This document shows positions 18,299 to 27,743 of a stretch of DNA of 64,000 nt, piece after piece (position 1 is the stretch's first letter; every line of letters starts with the position of its first letter). Origin of the DNA: Pseudomonas tritici (GTDB lineage Bacteria > Pseudomonadota > Gammaproteobacteria > Pseudomonadales > Pseudomonadaceae); the NCBI RefSeq assembly GCF_014268275.3, contig NZ_CP077084.1:3472001-3536000 (forward strand). Direction: 5' to 3'. The notes below the pieces were generated by a model. It made no database searches. It was given only the letters and a program-made list of their open reading frames with translations, and was not told the DNA's origin. The position numbers and the translations under genes are program-made.

Positions 18299-19383
18299 TG
18301 CCAATGATTGATGTGCGCCTGCAACTCACGTATTCGGGCTTTGCCCTCGAGGTTGACCTTCACCTGCCCGGTCGCGGCGTGACCGCGCTCTACGGGCATT
18401 CCGGTTCCGGCAAGACCACCTGCCTGCGTTGTATCGCCGGGCTGGAGCGCGCCGAAGACGGTTTCATCCAGATCAATGACGAGGTGTGGCAAGACAGCCG
18501 CAACGGGGTGTTTGTGCCACCGCATAAGCGTGCCGTGGGTTACGTGTTTCAGGAGGCCAGCCTGTTTGCGCATTTGCCGGTGCGGGCGAACCTGGAATTT
18601 GGCCTCAAGCGCATCCCCCGTCAGCAACGCCGTGTGGACATGGCCCAGGCCACGCAGTTATTGGCGATCGGCCACCTGCTCGACCGTAACCCCCAGCATC
18701 TTTCCGGCGGTGAACGCCAACGCATCGGTATCGCCCGCGCCTTGCTCACCAGCCCGAAGTTGCTGTTGATGGACGAACCCCTGGCCGCCCTCGACAGCCA
18801 GCGCAAAGGTGAAATCCTGCCGTACCTCGAACGTCTGCACGATGAACTGGATATCCCGGTGCTGTATGTCAGCCATGCTCAGGATGAGGTCGCACGCCTG
18901 GCCGATCACATCGTCTTGCTCAGCGACGGCAAGGCCCTGGCCAGCGGCCCCATTGGCGAAACCCTGGCGCGCCTCGACCTGCCCCTGGCACGGGGCGATG
19001 ACGCTGGCGTGGTGATCAACGGCACGGTCAGTGCCTACGACGAACATTATCAGCTGCTCACGCTGCAACTGCCCGACAGCGCCCTGCACATGCGCGTGGC
19101 CCATGCACCGTTGGCCGTGGGCAAAGCGTTGCGCATCAAAGTCCAGGCACGTGATGTGAGCCTCAGCCTGCAGGCAGAAGAACACAGCAGCATCCTCAAT
19201 CGCCTGCCGGTGACGGTGACCCAGGAAGTTCCGGCGGACAACAGCGCACACGTGCTGGTACGCCTGAACGCAGGTGGCACGCCGTTGCTGGCACGTATCA
19301 CGCGGTTCTCCCGCGACCAGTTGCAATTGCACCCCGGCCAGACACTGTGGGCGCAGATCAAGGCGGTGGCTGTGTTGGCGTAG
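18298..19383 (+). CDS. modC: Molybdate ABC transporter, ATPase
   Basis: 361 residues. Walker A is [16 protein letters not shown], the signature [15 protein letters not shown], Walker [13 protein letters not shown], and the H-loop YVSHAQDE. The C-terminal part ([20 protein letters not shown] to the end) is a MOP-like molybdate-binding domain that regulates transport. The start overlaps the modB stop (TGATG); ATG 18304 is an alternative. It energises molybdate import. Confidence 0.96.
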   Translation: MPMIDVRLQLTYSGFALEVDLHLPGRGVTALYGHSGSGKTTCLRCIAGLERAEDGFIQINDEVWQDSRNGVFVPPHKRAVGYVFQEASLFAHLPVRANLEFGLKRIPRQQRRVDMAQATQLLAIGHLLDRNPQHLSGGERQRIGIARALLTSPKLLLMDEPLAALDSQRKGEILPYLERLHDELDIPVLYVSHAQDEVARLADHIVLLSDGKALASGPIGETLARLDLPLARGDDAGVVINGTVSAYDEHYQLLTLQLPDSALHMRVAHAPLAVGKALRIKVQARDVSLSLQAEEHSSILNRLPVTVTQEVPADNSAHVLVRLNAGGTPLLARITRFSRDQLQLHPGQTLWAQIKAVAVLA

Positions 19384-19461
19384 GCAACCTTTTGGCACGA
19401 CCGCAAACGGCTGCGGTCAATCAGACATACCGGCCTGATTTGTTGCCAAGGAACCCGCACC

Positions 19462-20499
19462 ATGTCCGACTCTGCGCTACCCCGCGACCTGCATTATGTT
19501 GACGACACCCAGCCCGGCATCCGCCGCAAGACGCTGCGGGGCAAGTTCCAGTACTTCGACCCTAAGGGTGAGCGCATCCGCGATCCCGACGAGATCAAGC
19601 GCCTGAACGCCCTGGCCGTACCGCCGGCCTACACCGATGTGTGGATCTGCGCCGACCCGCGCGGCCATCTGCAAGCCACCGGCCGCGACGCGCGTGGGCG
19701 CAAGCAGTACCGCTACCACCCGCGCTGGCGTGAGGTGCGTGACAGCGACAAGTACTCTCGGCTGCAGCAGTTCGGCATCGCCCTGCCAAAATTGCGCAAA
19801 CAGCTGGAAGCGAAAATCGCCGAACCTGGCTTCACCCGCGAAAAAGTATTGGCCACCGTGGTGATGCTGCTGGACGCTACGCTGATCCGCGTCGGCAATA
19901 CCCAATATGCGCGGGACAATAAATCCTACGGGCTGACCACGCTGCGTACCCGCCATGTGGATGTGAAAGGCAGTGAGATCAAGTTCCAGTTTCGCGGCAA
20001 GAGCGGCGTCGAACACCAGATCAGCGTTAAAGATCGGCGATTGGCGACGGTGGTCAAGCGCTGCCTGGAATTGCCGGGGCAGGACTTGTTCCAGTACCTG
20101 GACGAAAGCGGCGAGCGGCACACCGTGAGCTCACAGGACGTGAATGAATACTTGCACAGCCTCACCGGTGCGGACTTCACCGCCAAGGATTACCGCACCT
20201 GGGCCGGCACCGCCATGGCGCTGGCGGTGTTGCGGGAGTTGGAGTGGCAGCCCGAGTCCGATGCCAAACGGCACGTGGTGGCAATGGTCAAGGACGTCGC
20301 CAAGCAGTTGGGCAACACCCCGGCGGTATGCCGCAAGTGTTACATCCACCCTGCGGTGCTGGAGCATTTCAGCCTCGGCGAACTCTCCAAGCTGCCCAAG
20401 CCGCGCCTGCGCAAAGGGCTCAAGGCCGAAGAAGCGGCATTGGCAATGTTCCTTGAGCAACTGGCGGCGGATTTGCCGAAAAAGGCCAAGGTGGGTTAG
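19462..20499 (+). CDS. DNA topoisomerase IB (poxvirus-type)
   Basis: 345 residues, in line with bacterial topoisomerase IB. Visible active-site elements: IRVGNTQYARDNKSYGLTTL with the first catalytic Arg, KFQFRGKSGVEH with the Lys, DYRTWAGT with the second Arg, and CRKCYIHPAVLEHF with the nucleophilic Tyr. It relaxes supercoils by transient 3'-phosphotyrosine nicking, without ATP. It is a separate unit, following modC by 78 bases. Confidence 0.95.
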   Translation: MSDSALPRDLHYVDDTQPGIRRKTLRGKFQYFDPKGERIRDPDEIKRLNALAVPPAYTDVWICADPRGHLQATGRDARGRKQYRYHPRWREVRDSDKYSRLQQFGIALPKLRKQLEAKIAEPGFTREKVLATVVMLLDATLIRVGNTQYARDNKSYGLTTLRTRHVDVKGSEIKFQFRGKSGVEHQISVKDRRLATVVKRCLELPGQDLFQYLDESGERHTVSSQDVNEYLHSLTGADFTAKDYRTWAGTAMALAVLRELEWQPESDAKRHVVAMVKDVAKQLGNTPAVCRKCYIHPAVLEHFSLGELSKLPKPRLRKGLKAEEAALAMFLEQLAADLPKKAKVG

Positions 20500-20623
20500 G
20501 CTCTGCCTCCCTTCTGACTCACGGGACGAGCGCCGACGTGAACAACTAAGCCTTCCAAAATGTACCTGCAACAGGCCGCCTGGCGCGCTTGTTGGCCTGT
20601 CCGACATTTTTTTGGAGGTGCTG

Positions 20624-22246
20624 ATGACTGACGTCAACCGGCTGCCCGCCCTCGTTTCCCTGCAACACCTGTGTTTCCAGTTCGCCAATGGCGAGACCTT
20701 GCTGGACGACCTGAACCTGTCCATCGATCACACCCCCACCGGCATTGTGGGGCGTAACGGCTGCGGCAAAAGTGTCCTGGCGAAGTTGCTCGCCGGGCAG
20801 CTGTCGCCCTCCTCTGGCACGCTGAATCGACCGCCTCATGTGGCTTACGTCGCGCAGAACGTCGTGGTGGTGCCGGGCGACACAGTCGCTCATCTCACGG
20901 GTACGGCTGCGCCATTGGCAGCGCTCGAACGCATGGCCCAAGGCGCCGCGCAGGACGACGACCTGGCGTTGATCGACGACCGCTGGAACCTGGCCGAGCG
21001 TTTGCGCAGCGCCTTGGATGCGGCGGGTCTTTCGCAGCTTAATGTTGAGACCCCTGTCGACCAACTCAGCGGCGGCCAGTTGGCCCGCGTCGCGGTCATC
21101 GGAGCGCTGTTGGCCGCGCCACACCTGCTGGTGCTCGACGAACCCACCAACCACCTCGACAGCGACGGCCGTGCCTGGCTGCTGCGAGTGCTCGCGGATT
21201 GGCGTGGCGGCCTGGTAGTGGTCAGCCATGATCGACAATTGCTCAACGCCATGGGGCGCATCATCGAGCTGTCATCCCTCGGCGTCCACGTGTATGGCGG
21301 CAACTACGATGCTTACCGCCTTCAGCGCGATGCCCAACAACACGCTGCCGTCGCTGCCCTGGAACACGCACGCCTGGCGCGTAGCCGCGAACGGCGGCGC
21401 CTGCAAAAGGACCATGACAACCTGCAACGCAATGCCGCCCACTCACGCAAACAGGCGGAAACAGCCAATGTTGACCGTTTCACCAAAGCGCGCTGGAAAG
21501 GCGCCGCCACGGAAATCCTCAGCAGCGTGCGCAGCGCGCATGGGCAACACAAACAGGCGTTGGATGCCCAGGTGCGCCAAGCCTACGAAAAGGTACTGGA
21601 TGAAACGCCAACGCTGTTGGCATTGCCCGCGTCAGCGGTGCCCAATGGCCGACAGGTGCTGGCGTTGGTCGACGCGCAATTGCCATGGCTGCCCTCGACC
21701 TGCCTCAACCTGCACCTTGCCGGGCCGGTACGCATCGCTGTACGTGGGCCGAACGGGTGCGGCAAATCCACGTTGCTCAAGGTGTTGGCAGGTGAATGGC
21801 AAGCGGTCAATGGCGCCTGCAGCGTGCAGGTGCCGAGTGCCTATATCGACCAGCATCTCGCGCTGCTGGACGACCAGCGTTCCATCGTCGAGCAACTCAA
21901 CCTGCTCGACACGCCACTGGCCGAAGCCGAATTGCGCACGCGCCTGGCGTTGCTGCAACTGAACGCCTTGCGCGTGACCCAACCCGCCGGGCAACTCAGT
22001 GGCGGCGAACGCTTGAAGGCCGCGATGGCGATTGCCTTGTGGCGCGAAGTGCCGGCGCAACTGTTGTTGCTGGACGAGCCGACCAACCACTTGGACTTGG
22101 AATCGGTGATGGCCTTTGAACAGGCGCTGCAAGGTTTTACAGGGGCGATGATGGTGGTGTCCCATGACGTGGATTTCGTGCAAGCGATCAGGCCGACCCA
22201 CTTTTTCACCTGGCAGCGTACGGGCTGGTACCTAGAGTGTGTCTGA
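20624..22246 (+). CDS. ABC-F family ATPase
   Basis: 540 residues from ATG 20624, preceded by TTTGGAGGTG; the same frame stays open far upstream inside the topoisomerase gene and is not coding there. Two ABC domains: Walker A GRNGCGKSVLAKLL, signature LSGGQLARVAV, Walker B LLVLDEPTNHLD; then a linker rich in Arg/Gln/Lys (HARLARSRERRRLQKDHDNL); then GPNGCGKSTLLKVL, LSGGERLKAAMA, LLLLDEPTNHLDLES. There are no membrane segments. ABC-F proteins act on ribosomes or in resistance rather than transport; the specific role here is unknown. Confidence 0.93.
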   Translation: MTDVNRLPALVSLQHLCFQFANGETLLDDLNLSIDHTPTGIVGRNGCGKSVLAKLLAGQLSPSSGTLNRPPHVAYVAQNVVVVPGDTVAHLTGTAAPLAALERMAQGAAQDDDLALIDDRWNLAERLRSALDAAGLSQLNVETPVDQLSGGQLARVAVIGALLAAPHLLVLDEPTNHLDSDGRAWLLRVLADWRGGLVVVSHDRQLLNAMGRIIELSSLGVHVYGGNYDAYRLQRDAQQHAAVAALEHARLARSRERRRLQKDHDNLQRNAAHSRKQAETANVDRFTKARWKGAATEILSSVRSAHGQHKQALDAQVRQAYEKVLDETPTLLALPASAVPNGRQVLALVDAQLPWLPSTCLNLHLAGPVRIAVRGPNGCGKSTLLKVLAGEWQAVNGACSVQVPSAYIDQHLALLDDQRSIVEQLNLLDTPLAEAELRTRLALLQLNALRVTQPAGQLSGGERLKAAMAIALWREVPAQLLLLDEPTNHLDLESVMAFEQALQGFTGAMMVVSHDVDFVQAIRPTHFFTWQRTGWYLECV

Positions 22247-22315
22247 GGTCATTGCGTGCGCCCTAAAAGCGCCCTACGGTAGTGGCCGGATAATCTCACC
22301 GAGGAACCCGGTCCT

Positions 22316-23020
22316 ATGTTGCCTTCGCCGCGCAAACCCAACGCCAATGCTGCACTGGCCCATCGACAGCGCTGGCGTGGTCGGGTCGGGCTGATGCTGG
22401 TGGCCAGCCTGTCGGTGCTGGCGGGAATGACTGACGCCATCGGCTTCATGGCCAGCGGTGATTTTGTGTCGTTCATGAGCGGCAACACGACTCGCCTGGC
22501 GGTAGCAATCAGCGCCGGGGATCTTGGCCTGACCGGGCGGCTGCTGTTGCTGGTCGCGACCTTTGTTGTCGGTAACGCCTTGGGCGTCGTGGTCAGCCGG
22601 CTGAGCCGCCGCCATGCACTGCCATTGCTGTTGTGTATTGCCGGCTTGTTGTGCGGCGCTGCCGTGCTGCCCTTCGCCGATACATTGCCCGCGCTGCTGG
22701 CGGCGATCGTCGCGATGGGCATGCTGAATGCCGCTGTGGAAGAGGTCAACGGATTGCCCGTAGGCCTGACTTACGTCACCGGCGCACTTTCACGGTTTGG
22801 ACGCGGGCTGGGGCGCTGGCTGCTTGGGGAGCGTCGCAGCGGCTGGCGCGTGCAACTGATCCCATGGGCCGGGATGTTCGTGGGGGCGGTGATTGGCGCG
22901 GTGCTCGAGCAGCAGATGGGCTTGAGGGCGCTGCTGGTCAGCGGCGTCTTCGCAGGCGTGCTGGGGCTGGTGTCGCTGAAGATTCCCCGGCGCTGGCACC
23001 TTGGCTACATGCCGCGCTGA
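22316..23020 (+). CDS. YoaK/DUF1275 family membrane protein
   Basis: 234 residues with about six hydrophobic segments. DAIGFMASGDFVSFMSGNTT near residue 40 is the DUF1275 hallmark (GxFVSFMSGNTT), and VNGLPVGLTYVTGALSRFGRG is a second conserved block. An inner-membrane protein of unknown transport or scaffold role. No ABC or regulator partner is adjacent that would hint at substrate. Confidence 0.9.
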   Translation: MLPSPRKPNANAALAHRQRWRGRVGLMLVASLSVLAGMTDAIGFMASGDFVSFMSGNTTRLAVAISAGDLGLTGRLLLLVATFVVGNALGVVVSRLSRRHALPLLLCIAGLLCGAAVLPFADTLPALLAAIVAMGMLNAAVEEVNGLPVGLTYVTGALSRFGRGLGRWLLGERRSGWRVQLIPWAGMFVGAVIGAVLEQQMGLRALLVSGVFAGVLGLVSLKIPRRWHLGYMPR

Positions 23021-23164
23021 GGAAAAAAGGTGCTCGCCCGACGTTTAAGCCTCGACGTCCGTGTACTGGTAAAGAGCCATCATGTCGGGCGAGCGGGTGA
23101 ATCATAATCCAAATGCCGCGCAACTGTCGTGCCAGGCATTTCCTAAAACGACTAAAGCAATGGA

Positions 23165-23518
23165 TTACAGGCAAGTCGCGAGTGCGGCCAAGCGCCGCTT
23201 GGCTGGCATATTGTCTTCTGCTGCGTAGTACTTGATGGTGGAACCGGCACCCGCACTTTGCACATCGACAAAGTAGTCGCCTGCAGTCGTGTACACGGTA
23301 AAACCGCCGGCGCCGATGGGTTCCTTGAAGCCGCCGGCGTCAACGCCGAACACGCTTTCATCCTGCCAGCCGAACTGCACGCATTCAGCAACCACCAGTG
23401 TGGCCTTGTCTGAAGCCAGGGTTTTGTAGGGCGTGCCGGCGCGCGCCTCTTTCATCTTCGAACCTGCACAACCGGCCAGGGCCGCCAGTACCAGTGCGCC
23501 AATTACCACCTTGTGCAT
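23165..23518 (-). CDS. Lipoprotein of unknown function, paralogue of 11099-11452
   Basis: 117 residues with the lipobox LAGC at Cys 17 (MHKVVIGALVLAALAGCAGS). The mature part has SDKATLVVAECVQFGW, GGFTVYTTAGDYFVDVQ and SAGAGSTIKYYAAEDNMPAK, ending in ATCL. Equal length, Cys positions and the GS-T/S-IK-x-Y block link it to the lipoprotein at 11099-11452. Function unknown. Confidence 0.82.
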   Translation of the reverse strand: MHKVVIGALVLAALAGCAGSKMKEARAGTPYKTLASDKATLVVAECVQFGWQDESVFGVDAGGFKEPIGAGGFTVYTTAGDYFVDVQSAGAGSTIKYYAAEDNMPAKRRLAALATCL

Positions 23519-23712
23519 GCCATTGCTCCGTTGGAAAAAAACGCGACTCTACCATTAGCCTGCTACACCCGAGGACTATTACGTCACGCACGCGCCTAAA
23601 AGCGAATTCGCTGCATCCTCGAGGGCGAGCGTACGGTCAAGGGTGGGAGCACGCCCACCTGACGGGGTGCTTGAAGGTGGCGCCTCCCGACACATGGCAT
23701 TATGATGCCGCG

Positions 23713-23736
23713 GTTGATCTCACTGAGGAGATCAAC
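23713..23736. promoter_or_regulatory. Perfect palindrome upstream of a small membrane protein
   Basis: GTTGATCTC and GAGATCAAC are perfect complements with a six-base spacer, 25 bases before the start at 23762. It could be a repressor operator or a hairpin in the 5' untranslated region. Confidence 0.5.
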
Positions 23737-23761
23737 GGGATACCCTCAACAAGGAAGCGTC

Positions 23762-23977
23762 ATGAAAGATTTCGTCATCAGCGTCAACAACTCCGTTCTC
23801 TACATCGCACTGGCCTTCGTCTGGCTGATGGGTTTGGTGACGATGTTCAGCGCAAGCTTTTTGTCGGGCCTGGCGGTATTGGTGGGCGGTACTTTGACGT
23901 GGTGCATCATTTCCGGCTTCTGGTTCGTCCAGTCGGCCACCTATGAAGAACTGCGCAAGCTCAACGCAAAAAGCTGA
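23762..23977 (+). CDS. Small two-segment membrane protein
   Basis: 71 residues from ATG 23762 (ribosome site AAGGA). Two hydrophobic stretches, VLYIALAFVWLMGLVTMFSA and FLSGLAVLVGGTLTWCIISG, are joined by a short turn and followed by a charged tail (YEELRKLNAKS). Probably an inner-membrane hairpin. No family recognised. The open frame extends upstream, but that part covers the palindrome and is unlikely to be translated. Confidence 0.68.
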   Translation: MKDFVISVNNSVLYIALAFVWLMGLVTMFSASFLSGLAVLVGGTLTWCIISGFWFVQSATYEELRKLNAKS

Positions 23978-23985
23978 TGCGCCCG

Positions 23986-24007
23986 GGCAGCCCAATCGGG
24001 CTGCCTT
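23986..24007 (+). terminator. Hairpin after the small membrane protein gene
   Basis: GGCAGCCC/GGGCTGCC, eight perfect base pairs with a four-base loop, nine bases after the stop and followed by only two T. A weak terminator or a hairpin that stabilises the mRNA end. Confidence 0.5.
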
Positions 24008-24094
24008 GCTGTGTGCAGCATGAATTTAGTTTCACTGTGAAGGGAGCCTGTGCTGCCTATATTGGCCATGCTCATTGTTAGAAGTCTCCCTTCT

Positions 24095-24119
24095 GCCCGC
24101 CCTCCCGCGGGCTTTTTTT
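24095..24119 (+). terminator. Rho-independent terminator
   Basis: GCCCGC/GCGGGC with a six-base interval followed by seven T. It could terminate the transcript of the small membrane gene or a short RNA from the preceding 90 bases; no other gene is visible there. Confidence 0.75.
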
Positions 24120-24129
24120 CGTCCGGGGA

Positions 24130-24441
24130 TTAAAGCAACCAGCGGAACAGGTAGAACAACGCCATGCTCAACAGCACAGTGATCAACACATTGCGTGTCC
24201 AGAACATCAACGCCACCGCGCTGAGCCCCGCCAGCAGGTAAGGGTTGGCCGGACTGAGGTTGAGTTGATGGTCGGCCAGGAAAATGATCGGCCCGCAAAT
24301 CGCCGTGAGCATGCCAGGCACGGCGAACCCGAGAAACTCCCGCGCGCCACGGTTGAGGCGCACCGGCAGGCGCGGCTCGATAAACAGGTAACGGTTGAGA
24401 AATACCACCAGGCCCATGGCCACAATCATGATGTAGATCAT
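24130..24441 (-). CDS. azlD: AzlD-family branched-chain amino acid export subunit
   Basis: 103 residues from ATG 24441, overlapping the azlC stop (ATGA). Four hydrophobic segments with RLPVRLNRGAREFLGFAVPG typical of AzlD. AzlD is the small partner of AzlC in export of branched-chain amino acids or analogues. Coupled translation with azlC supports the pair. Confidence 0.88.
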   Translation of the reverse strand: MIYIMIVAMGLVVFLNRYLFIEPRLPVRLNRGAREFLGFAVPGMLTAICGPIIFLADHQLNLSPANPYLLAGLSAVALMFWTRNVLITVLLSMALFYLFRWLL

Positions 24442-25133
24442 TGCTGCCCTACTCCCAGTCGCTTGCAGGCATACCCCGCGCTCATGCCCAACACGCCGGA
24501 CACCACCACCGCCGACTCCCAATGCAGAAAGCTCAAGCACACCGAAAACAGCAACGACACGGCCACGCAGACCACCGTGGGGATGTCACGCACCACCGGC
24601 GTAATCAACGCGATAAACGTGGCGGCGATGGAAAACTCCAGCCCCAGTTGATCAAGGCCGGGAATGCTTTTGCCGAGCACGATACCGGCCAGTGTGAACA
24701 GGTTCCAGATGATATAGAACGTCAGGCCGACGCCCAGGGCGTACCAGCGGTTGAAGGTCTCGCGGTCAAAATGGCTGACCAGTGCGAAGAATTCGTCGGT
24801 CAACAGAAAGCCCAGGCTCATGCGCCAGCGGGTCTTGAGGGGCGACAGGATTGGGCGCAAATGCATGCCGTACAGCAAATGCTGGGACGTCAGCAGCAAG
24901 GTGGTCAGCACGATGGAAATCAGGCTGGCGCCACTCTTGACCATACCGATGGCGACCAGTTGCGCAGCGCCGGCAAACACGATGGCGGACAAACCCTGGG
25001 CTTGCAACGGGGTGAACTGTGCATCGATGGCCATCGAACCGGCCAGCAGTCCCCACGGCGCGCAGGCCAGGGACAAGGGAATGACGGCGATGGCGCCGCG
25101 AGCGAAGGCGTAATGAGGTAAGGCAGTGGGCAT
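24438..25133 (-). CDS. azlC: AzlC-family branched-chain amino acid export subunit
   Basis: 231 residues, multi-spanning. IPLSLACAPWGLLAGSMAID near the start, then GAAQLVAIGMVKSGAS, LTSQHLLYGMHLRP and FLLTDEFFALVSHFD are AzlC signatures. Forms an inner-membrane exporter with AzlD, and should export leucine-like amino acids or toxic analogues (family knowledge; substrate not shown here). Confidence 0.92.
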   Translation of the reverse strand: MPTALPHYAFARGAIAVIPLSLACAPWGLLAGSMAIDAQFTPLQAQGLSAIVFAGAAQLVAIGMVKSGASLISIVLTTLLLTSQHLLYGMHLRPILSPLKTRWRMSLGFLLTDEFFALVSHFDRETFNRWYALGVGLTFYIIWNLFTLAGIVLGKSIPGLDQLGLEFSIAATFIALITPVVRDIPTVVCVAVSLLFSVCLSFLHWESAVVVSGVLGMSAGYACKRLGVGQQ

Positions 25134-25204
25134 GGAAACGGCTCATCGACAGACAGTCGACAAGCATGCCAGCGCAACCAGGAGCTTGTCTTGAACGATC
25201 TTGC

Positions 25205-25468
25205 TCAGGCCAGCCTTACCGACACCGGCCCCACCGAATCGCGCGCTTCGCGCAGTTCATGGGCGTCCTGGTTAAGCCGGTGAATGGTGTTGAGCAAGCG
25301 TTGGCGCAGCACTTCATCGCCGAGTTTTTCGACGGCACGCATCAAGTCGAAGGCCGCGGTTTCGTTATTTTCCGCGACGGAATCCAGGGTCTTGCGCAGG
25401 TTGCGAGTGGCACGGGTCACGCAGGTTCTTCCTTCATCAGCAATGGGGAGGCACTTTAGGACATTCAT
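25205..25468 (-). CDS. Small helical protein, unknown function
   Basis: 87 residues, predicted mostly helical: RATRNLRKTLDSVAENNETA, then DLMRAVEKLGDEVLRQRLLN and HRLNQDAHELREARD, heptad-like and possibly coiled-coil. No signal peptide or membrane segment. Lies in the gap between azlC and the divergent arsR, with no strong ribosome site visible before ATG 25468. No family recognised. Confidence 0.6.
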   Translation of the reverse strand: MNVLKCLPIADEGRTCVTRATRNLRKTLDSVAENNETAAFDLMRAVEKLGDEVLRQRLLNTIHRLNQDAHELREARDSVGPVSVRLA

Positions 25469-25537
25469 GTTTCATTTTAATTTCAAACACTTGTGGCGGA
25501 TTTCAAGGCATTTGATCCATATCAATTGAAACAGGAT

Positions 25538-25568
25538 TTGACCGTTACATATGAATATACGTATATTC
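25538..25568 (+). promoter_or_regulatory. ars promoter with ArsR-like operator
   Basis: TTGACC at 25538-25543 and TATATT at 25562-25567 (18-base spacer) look like a sigma70 promoter. The perfect 16-base palindrome GAATATACGTATATTC (25553-25568) covers the -10 region, where an ArsR dimer would block transcription. It lies 28 bases before the arsR start. Confidence 0.7.
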
Positions 25569-25596
25569 GGATAACCATATATACAGGGCCTTGGCC

Positions 25597-25953
25597 ATGC
25601 TGGACTCCATCTCCCCACCCACCCTGTTCAAATGCCTGGCCGATACCACCCGGGCACGCATGACGTTATTAATCCTGCGTGAAGGCGAACTTTGCGTGTG
25701 CGAACTGATCCATGCCTTGGACGACAGCCAGCCAAAAATCTCCCGCCACCTGGCGCAACTGCGCAGTGCCGGGTTGCTGCTGGACCGTCGCCAAGGCCAA
25801 TGGATTTACTACCGCATCAACCCGGCATTACCCGACTGGGTGACTACCGTGCTGCACACCACCCTGCAAGCCAACCGGCCCTGGTTGCACAGCGACGCAC
25901 AGCGTCTGGATGCAATGGGCGACAGACCACAACGGGCCAGCACCTGCTGCTGA
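25597..25953 (+). CDS. arsR: ArsR-family arsenite-responsive repressor
   Basis: 118 residues from ATG 25597. Winged helix: [20 protein letters not shown], metal-binding [20 protein letters not shown] with the CVC motif typical of Ars[21 protein letters not shown] and [13 protein letters not shown]-terminal CC pair is present. As(III) binding to the Cys should release the operator just upstream. First gene of arsRBCH. Confidence 0.95.
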   Translation: MLDSISPPTLFKCLADTTRARMTLLILREGELCVCELIHALDDSQPKISRHLAQLRSAGLLLDRRQGQWIYYRINPALPDWVTTVLHTTLQANRPWLHSDAQRLDAMGDRPQRASTCC

Positions 25954-25972
25954 ATCCTCGGAGCGTTTATTC

Positions 25973-27256
25973 ATGCTTGTCGCACTCGCGATTTTTATCT
26001 TCACCATCGTATTGGTCATCTGGCAACCCAAGGGCCTGGGCGTTGGCTGGAGCGCAACCCTGGGCGCCATCCTGGCCCTGGCCTCTGGCGTGGTCAGCCT
26101 GGCGGATATTCCGGTGGTGTGGCACATCATCTGGAATGCCACAGGGACCTTTGTCGCACTGATCATCATCAGCCTGTTGCTCGACGAGGCCGGGTTCTTT
26201 GCCTGGACCGCCCTGCATGTAGCACGCTGGGGGCGTGGGCGCGGCCGGCGTTTGTTTGCCTATATGGTGTTGCTCGGCGCATTGGTCTCGGCGCTGTTCG
26301 CCAATGACGGCGCGGCGCTCATTCTCACGCCGATCGTGATGTCGATGCTGTTGGCCCTGCGCTTCTCCCCGGCGGCGACCCTGGCATTCGTCATGGGCGC
26401 AGGCTTTATCGCCGACACGGCGAGCCTGCCGCTGGTGGTCTCGAACCTGGTGAATATCGTCTCGGCGGATTACTTCAAGATCGGTTTCAACGAATACGCC
26501 GCCGTGATGGTGCCGGTCAACTTCGTCAGCGTCGCGGCCACGCTGGCGGTGCTGATGTGGTTCTTCCGCCGCGATATCCCGCAAACCTACGACCCGGCCG
26601 ACCTAGAAGATCCCGCCAGTGCCGTCCACGACCGCGCCACCTTCCGCGCCGGCTGGTGGGTGTTGGGCATTCTGTTGGTCGGTTGCTTTGCCCTGGAGCC
26701 GCTGGGCATTCCCATCAGCGCGATTTCCGCCGTATGCGCCGTGCTCCTGCTGGTCATCGCCGCCAAGGGCCACACGATCTCCACGCGCAAAGTGCTGAAA
26801 GAAGCACCGTGGCAAATCGTGATCTTTTCCTTAGGCATGTACCTGGTGGTCTACGGACTGCGAAACGCCGGCCTCACCACCTACCTCGCAACCTGGCTCG
26901 ATACCTTCGCCACTTACGGCGTGTGGGGCGCGGCGATGGGCACGGGTGTGCTGACGGCGCTGCTGTCCTCGGCGATGAACAACTTGCCGACGGTGTTGAT
27001 CGGCGCGCTGTCCATCGAGTCCAGCCATGCCGTGGGCGTGGTCAAGGACGCGATGATCTACGCCAACGTGATCGGCAGCGACCTGGGCCCGAAGATCACT
27101 CCCATCGGCAGCCTGGCTACCTTGCTGTGGCTGCACATTCTGGCACGCAAAGGCATCACGATTACCTGGGGTTACTACTTCAAAGTCGGGATCGTGCTGA
27201 CCCTGCCGGTGCTGCTGATCACCCTTGCCGCCCTCGCCTTGCGCCTGAGTCTTTGA
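25973..27256 (+). CDS. arsB: Arsenite efflux membrane protein
   Basis: 427 residues with about twelve membrane segments. [58 protein letters not shown] and [20 protein letters not shown] are classical ArsB blocks. It exports As(III)/Sb(III) through the inner membrane. The frame is open from 25910, inside arsR, but ATG 25973 with GGAGCG upstream matches other ArsB starts. Confidence 0.97.
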   Translation: MLVALAIFIFTIVLVIWQPKGLGVGWSATLGAILALASGVVSLADIPVVWHIIWNATGTFVALIIISLLLDEAGFFAWTALHVARWGRGRGRRLFAYMVLLGALVSALFANDGAALILTPIVMSMLLALRFSPAATLAFVMGAGFIADTASLPLVVSNLVNIVSADYFKIGFNEYAAVMVPVNFVSVAATLAVLMWFFRRDIPQTYDPADLEDPASAVHDRATFRAGWWVLGILLVGCFALEPLGIPISAISAVCAVLLLVIAAKGHTISTRKVLKEAPWQIVIFSLGMYLVVYGLRNAGLTTYLATWLDTFATYGVWGAAMGTGVLTALLSSAMNNLPTVLIGALSIESSHAVGVVKDAMIYANVIGSDLGPKITPIGSLATLLWLHILARKGITITWGYYFKVGIVLTLPVLLITLAALALRLSL

Positions 27257-27269
27257 AGGAGATACCGCA

Positions 27270-27743
27270 ATGAAAGTCCTGTTCATGTGTACCGCCAACA
27301 GCTGCCGCAGCATTTTGTCCGAGGCTGTGTTCAACCATCTGGCACCGCACGGTTTTGAGGCGATCAGTTCCGGCAGCTTTCCGAAGGGCCAGGTCCTGCC
27401 ACGCAGCCTCAGTACGCTGCAGGCAGCGGGTATCAGCACTGAAGGCTTGTACAGCAAAGGCAATGACGCCTTTGCGGGCAGCCCACCGGACTTGGTGATT
27501 ACCGTGTGCGACAAAGCTGCGGGCGAAGCGTGCCCGGTGTACTTCGGGCCGGCGGTGAAGGCGCATTGGGGGTTGGAGGACCCCTCCGATGTTCAAGGCG
27601 ACGACACAAATGTCCAAGCTGCATTTGACGCCACGCTGGCGATCATTGCCACACGCTGCCGGGCATTTTTCGCCGTGCCTTTTGACCGCCTCAGCCCTGC
27701 CGACTTGAAGGTGGAACTCGACCGTATTGCGGTGCTTTCATGA
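27270..27743 (+). CDS. arsC: Arsenate reductase, low-molecular-weight phosphatase type
   Basis: 157 residues. [20 protein letters not shown] contains the CX5R phosphatase loop (CTANSCR), with [32 protein letters not shown] and a conserved Cys pair for the catalytic relay. Reduces arsenate to arsenite for ArsB export. Uses thioredoxin or glutaredoxin; which one cannot be read from sequence. Ribosome site GAAGGAG. Confidence 0.95.
   Translation: MKVLFMCTANSCRSILSEAVFNHLAPHGFEAISSGSFPKGQVLPRSLSTLQAAGISTEGLYSKGNDAFAGSPPDLVITVCDKAAGEACPVYFGPAVKAHWGLEDPSDVQGDDTNVQAAFDATLAIIATRCRAFFAVPFDRLSPADLKVELDRIAVLS

Noticed and set aside
20144..20623. Upstream in-frame extension of the ABC-F gene of 160 codons
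   Set aside because: It lies inside the topoisomerase IB gene in another frame and reads as low-complexity Arg/Ser/Trp text. A strong ribosome site precedes ATG 20624, where the ABC-F protein clearly begins.
24007..24119. Possible small RNA between the small membrane gene and azlD
   Set aside because: Only a terminator is clear. No promoter could be identified, so I did not call an RNA gene.
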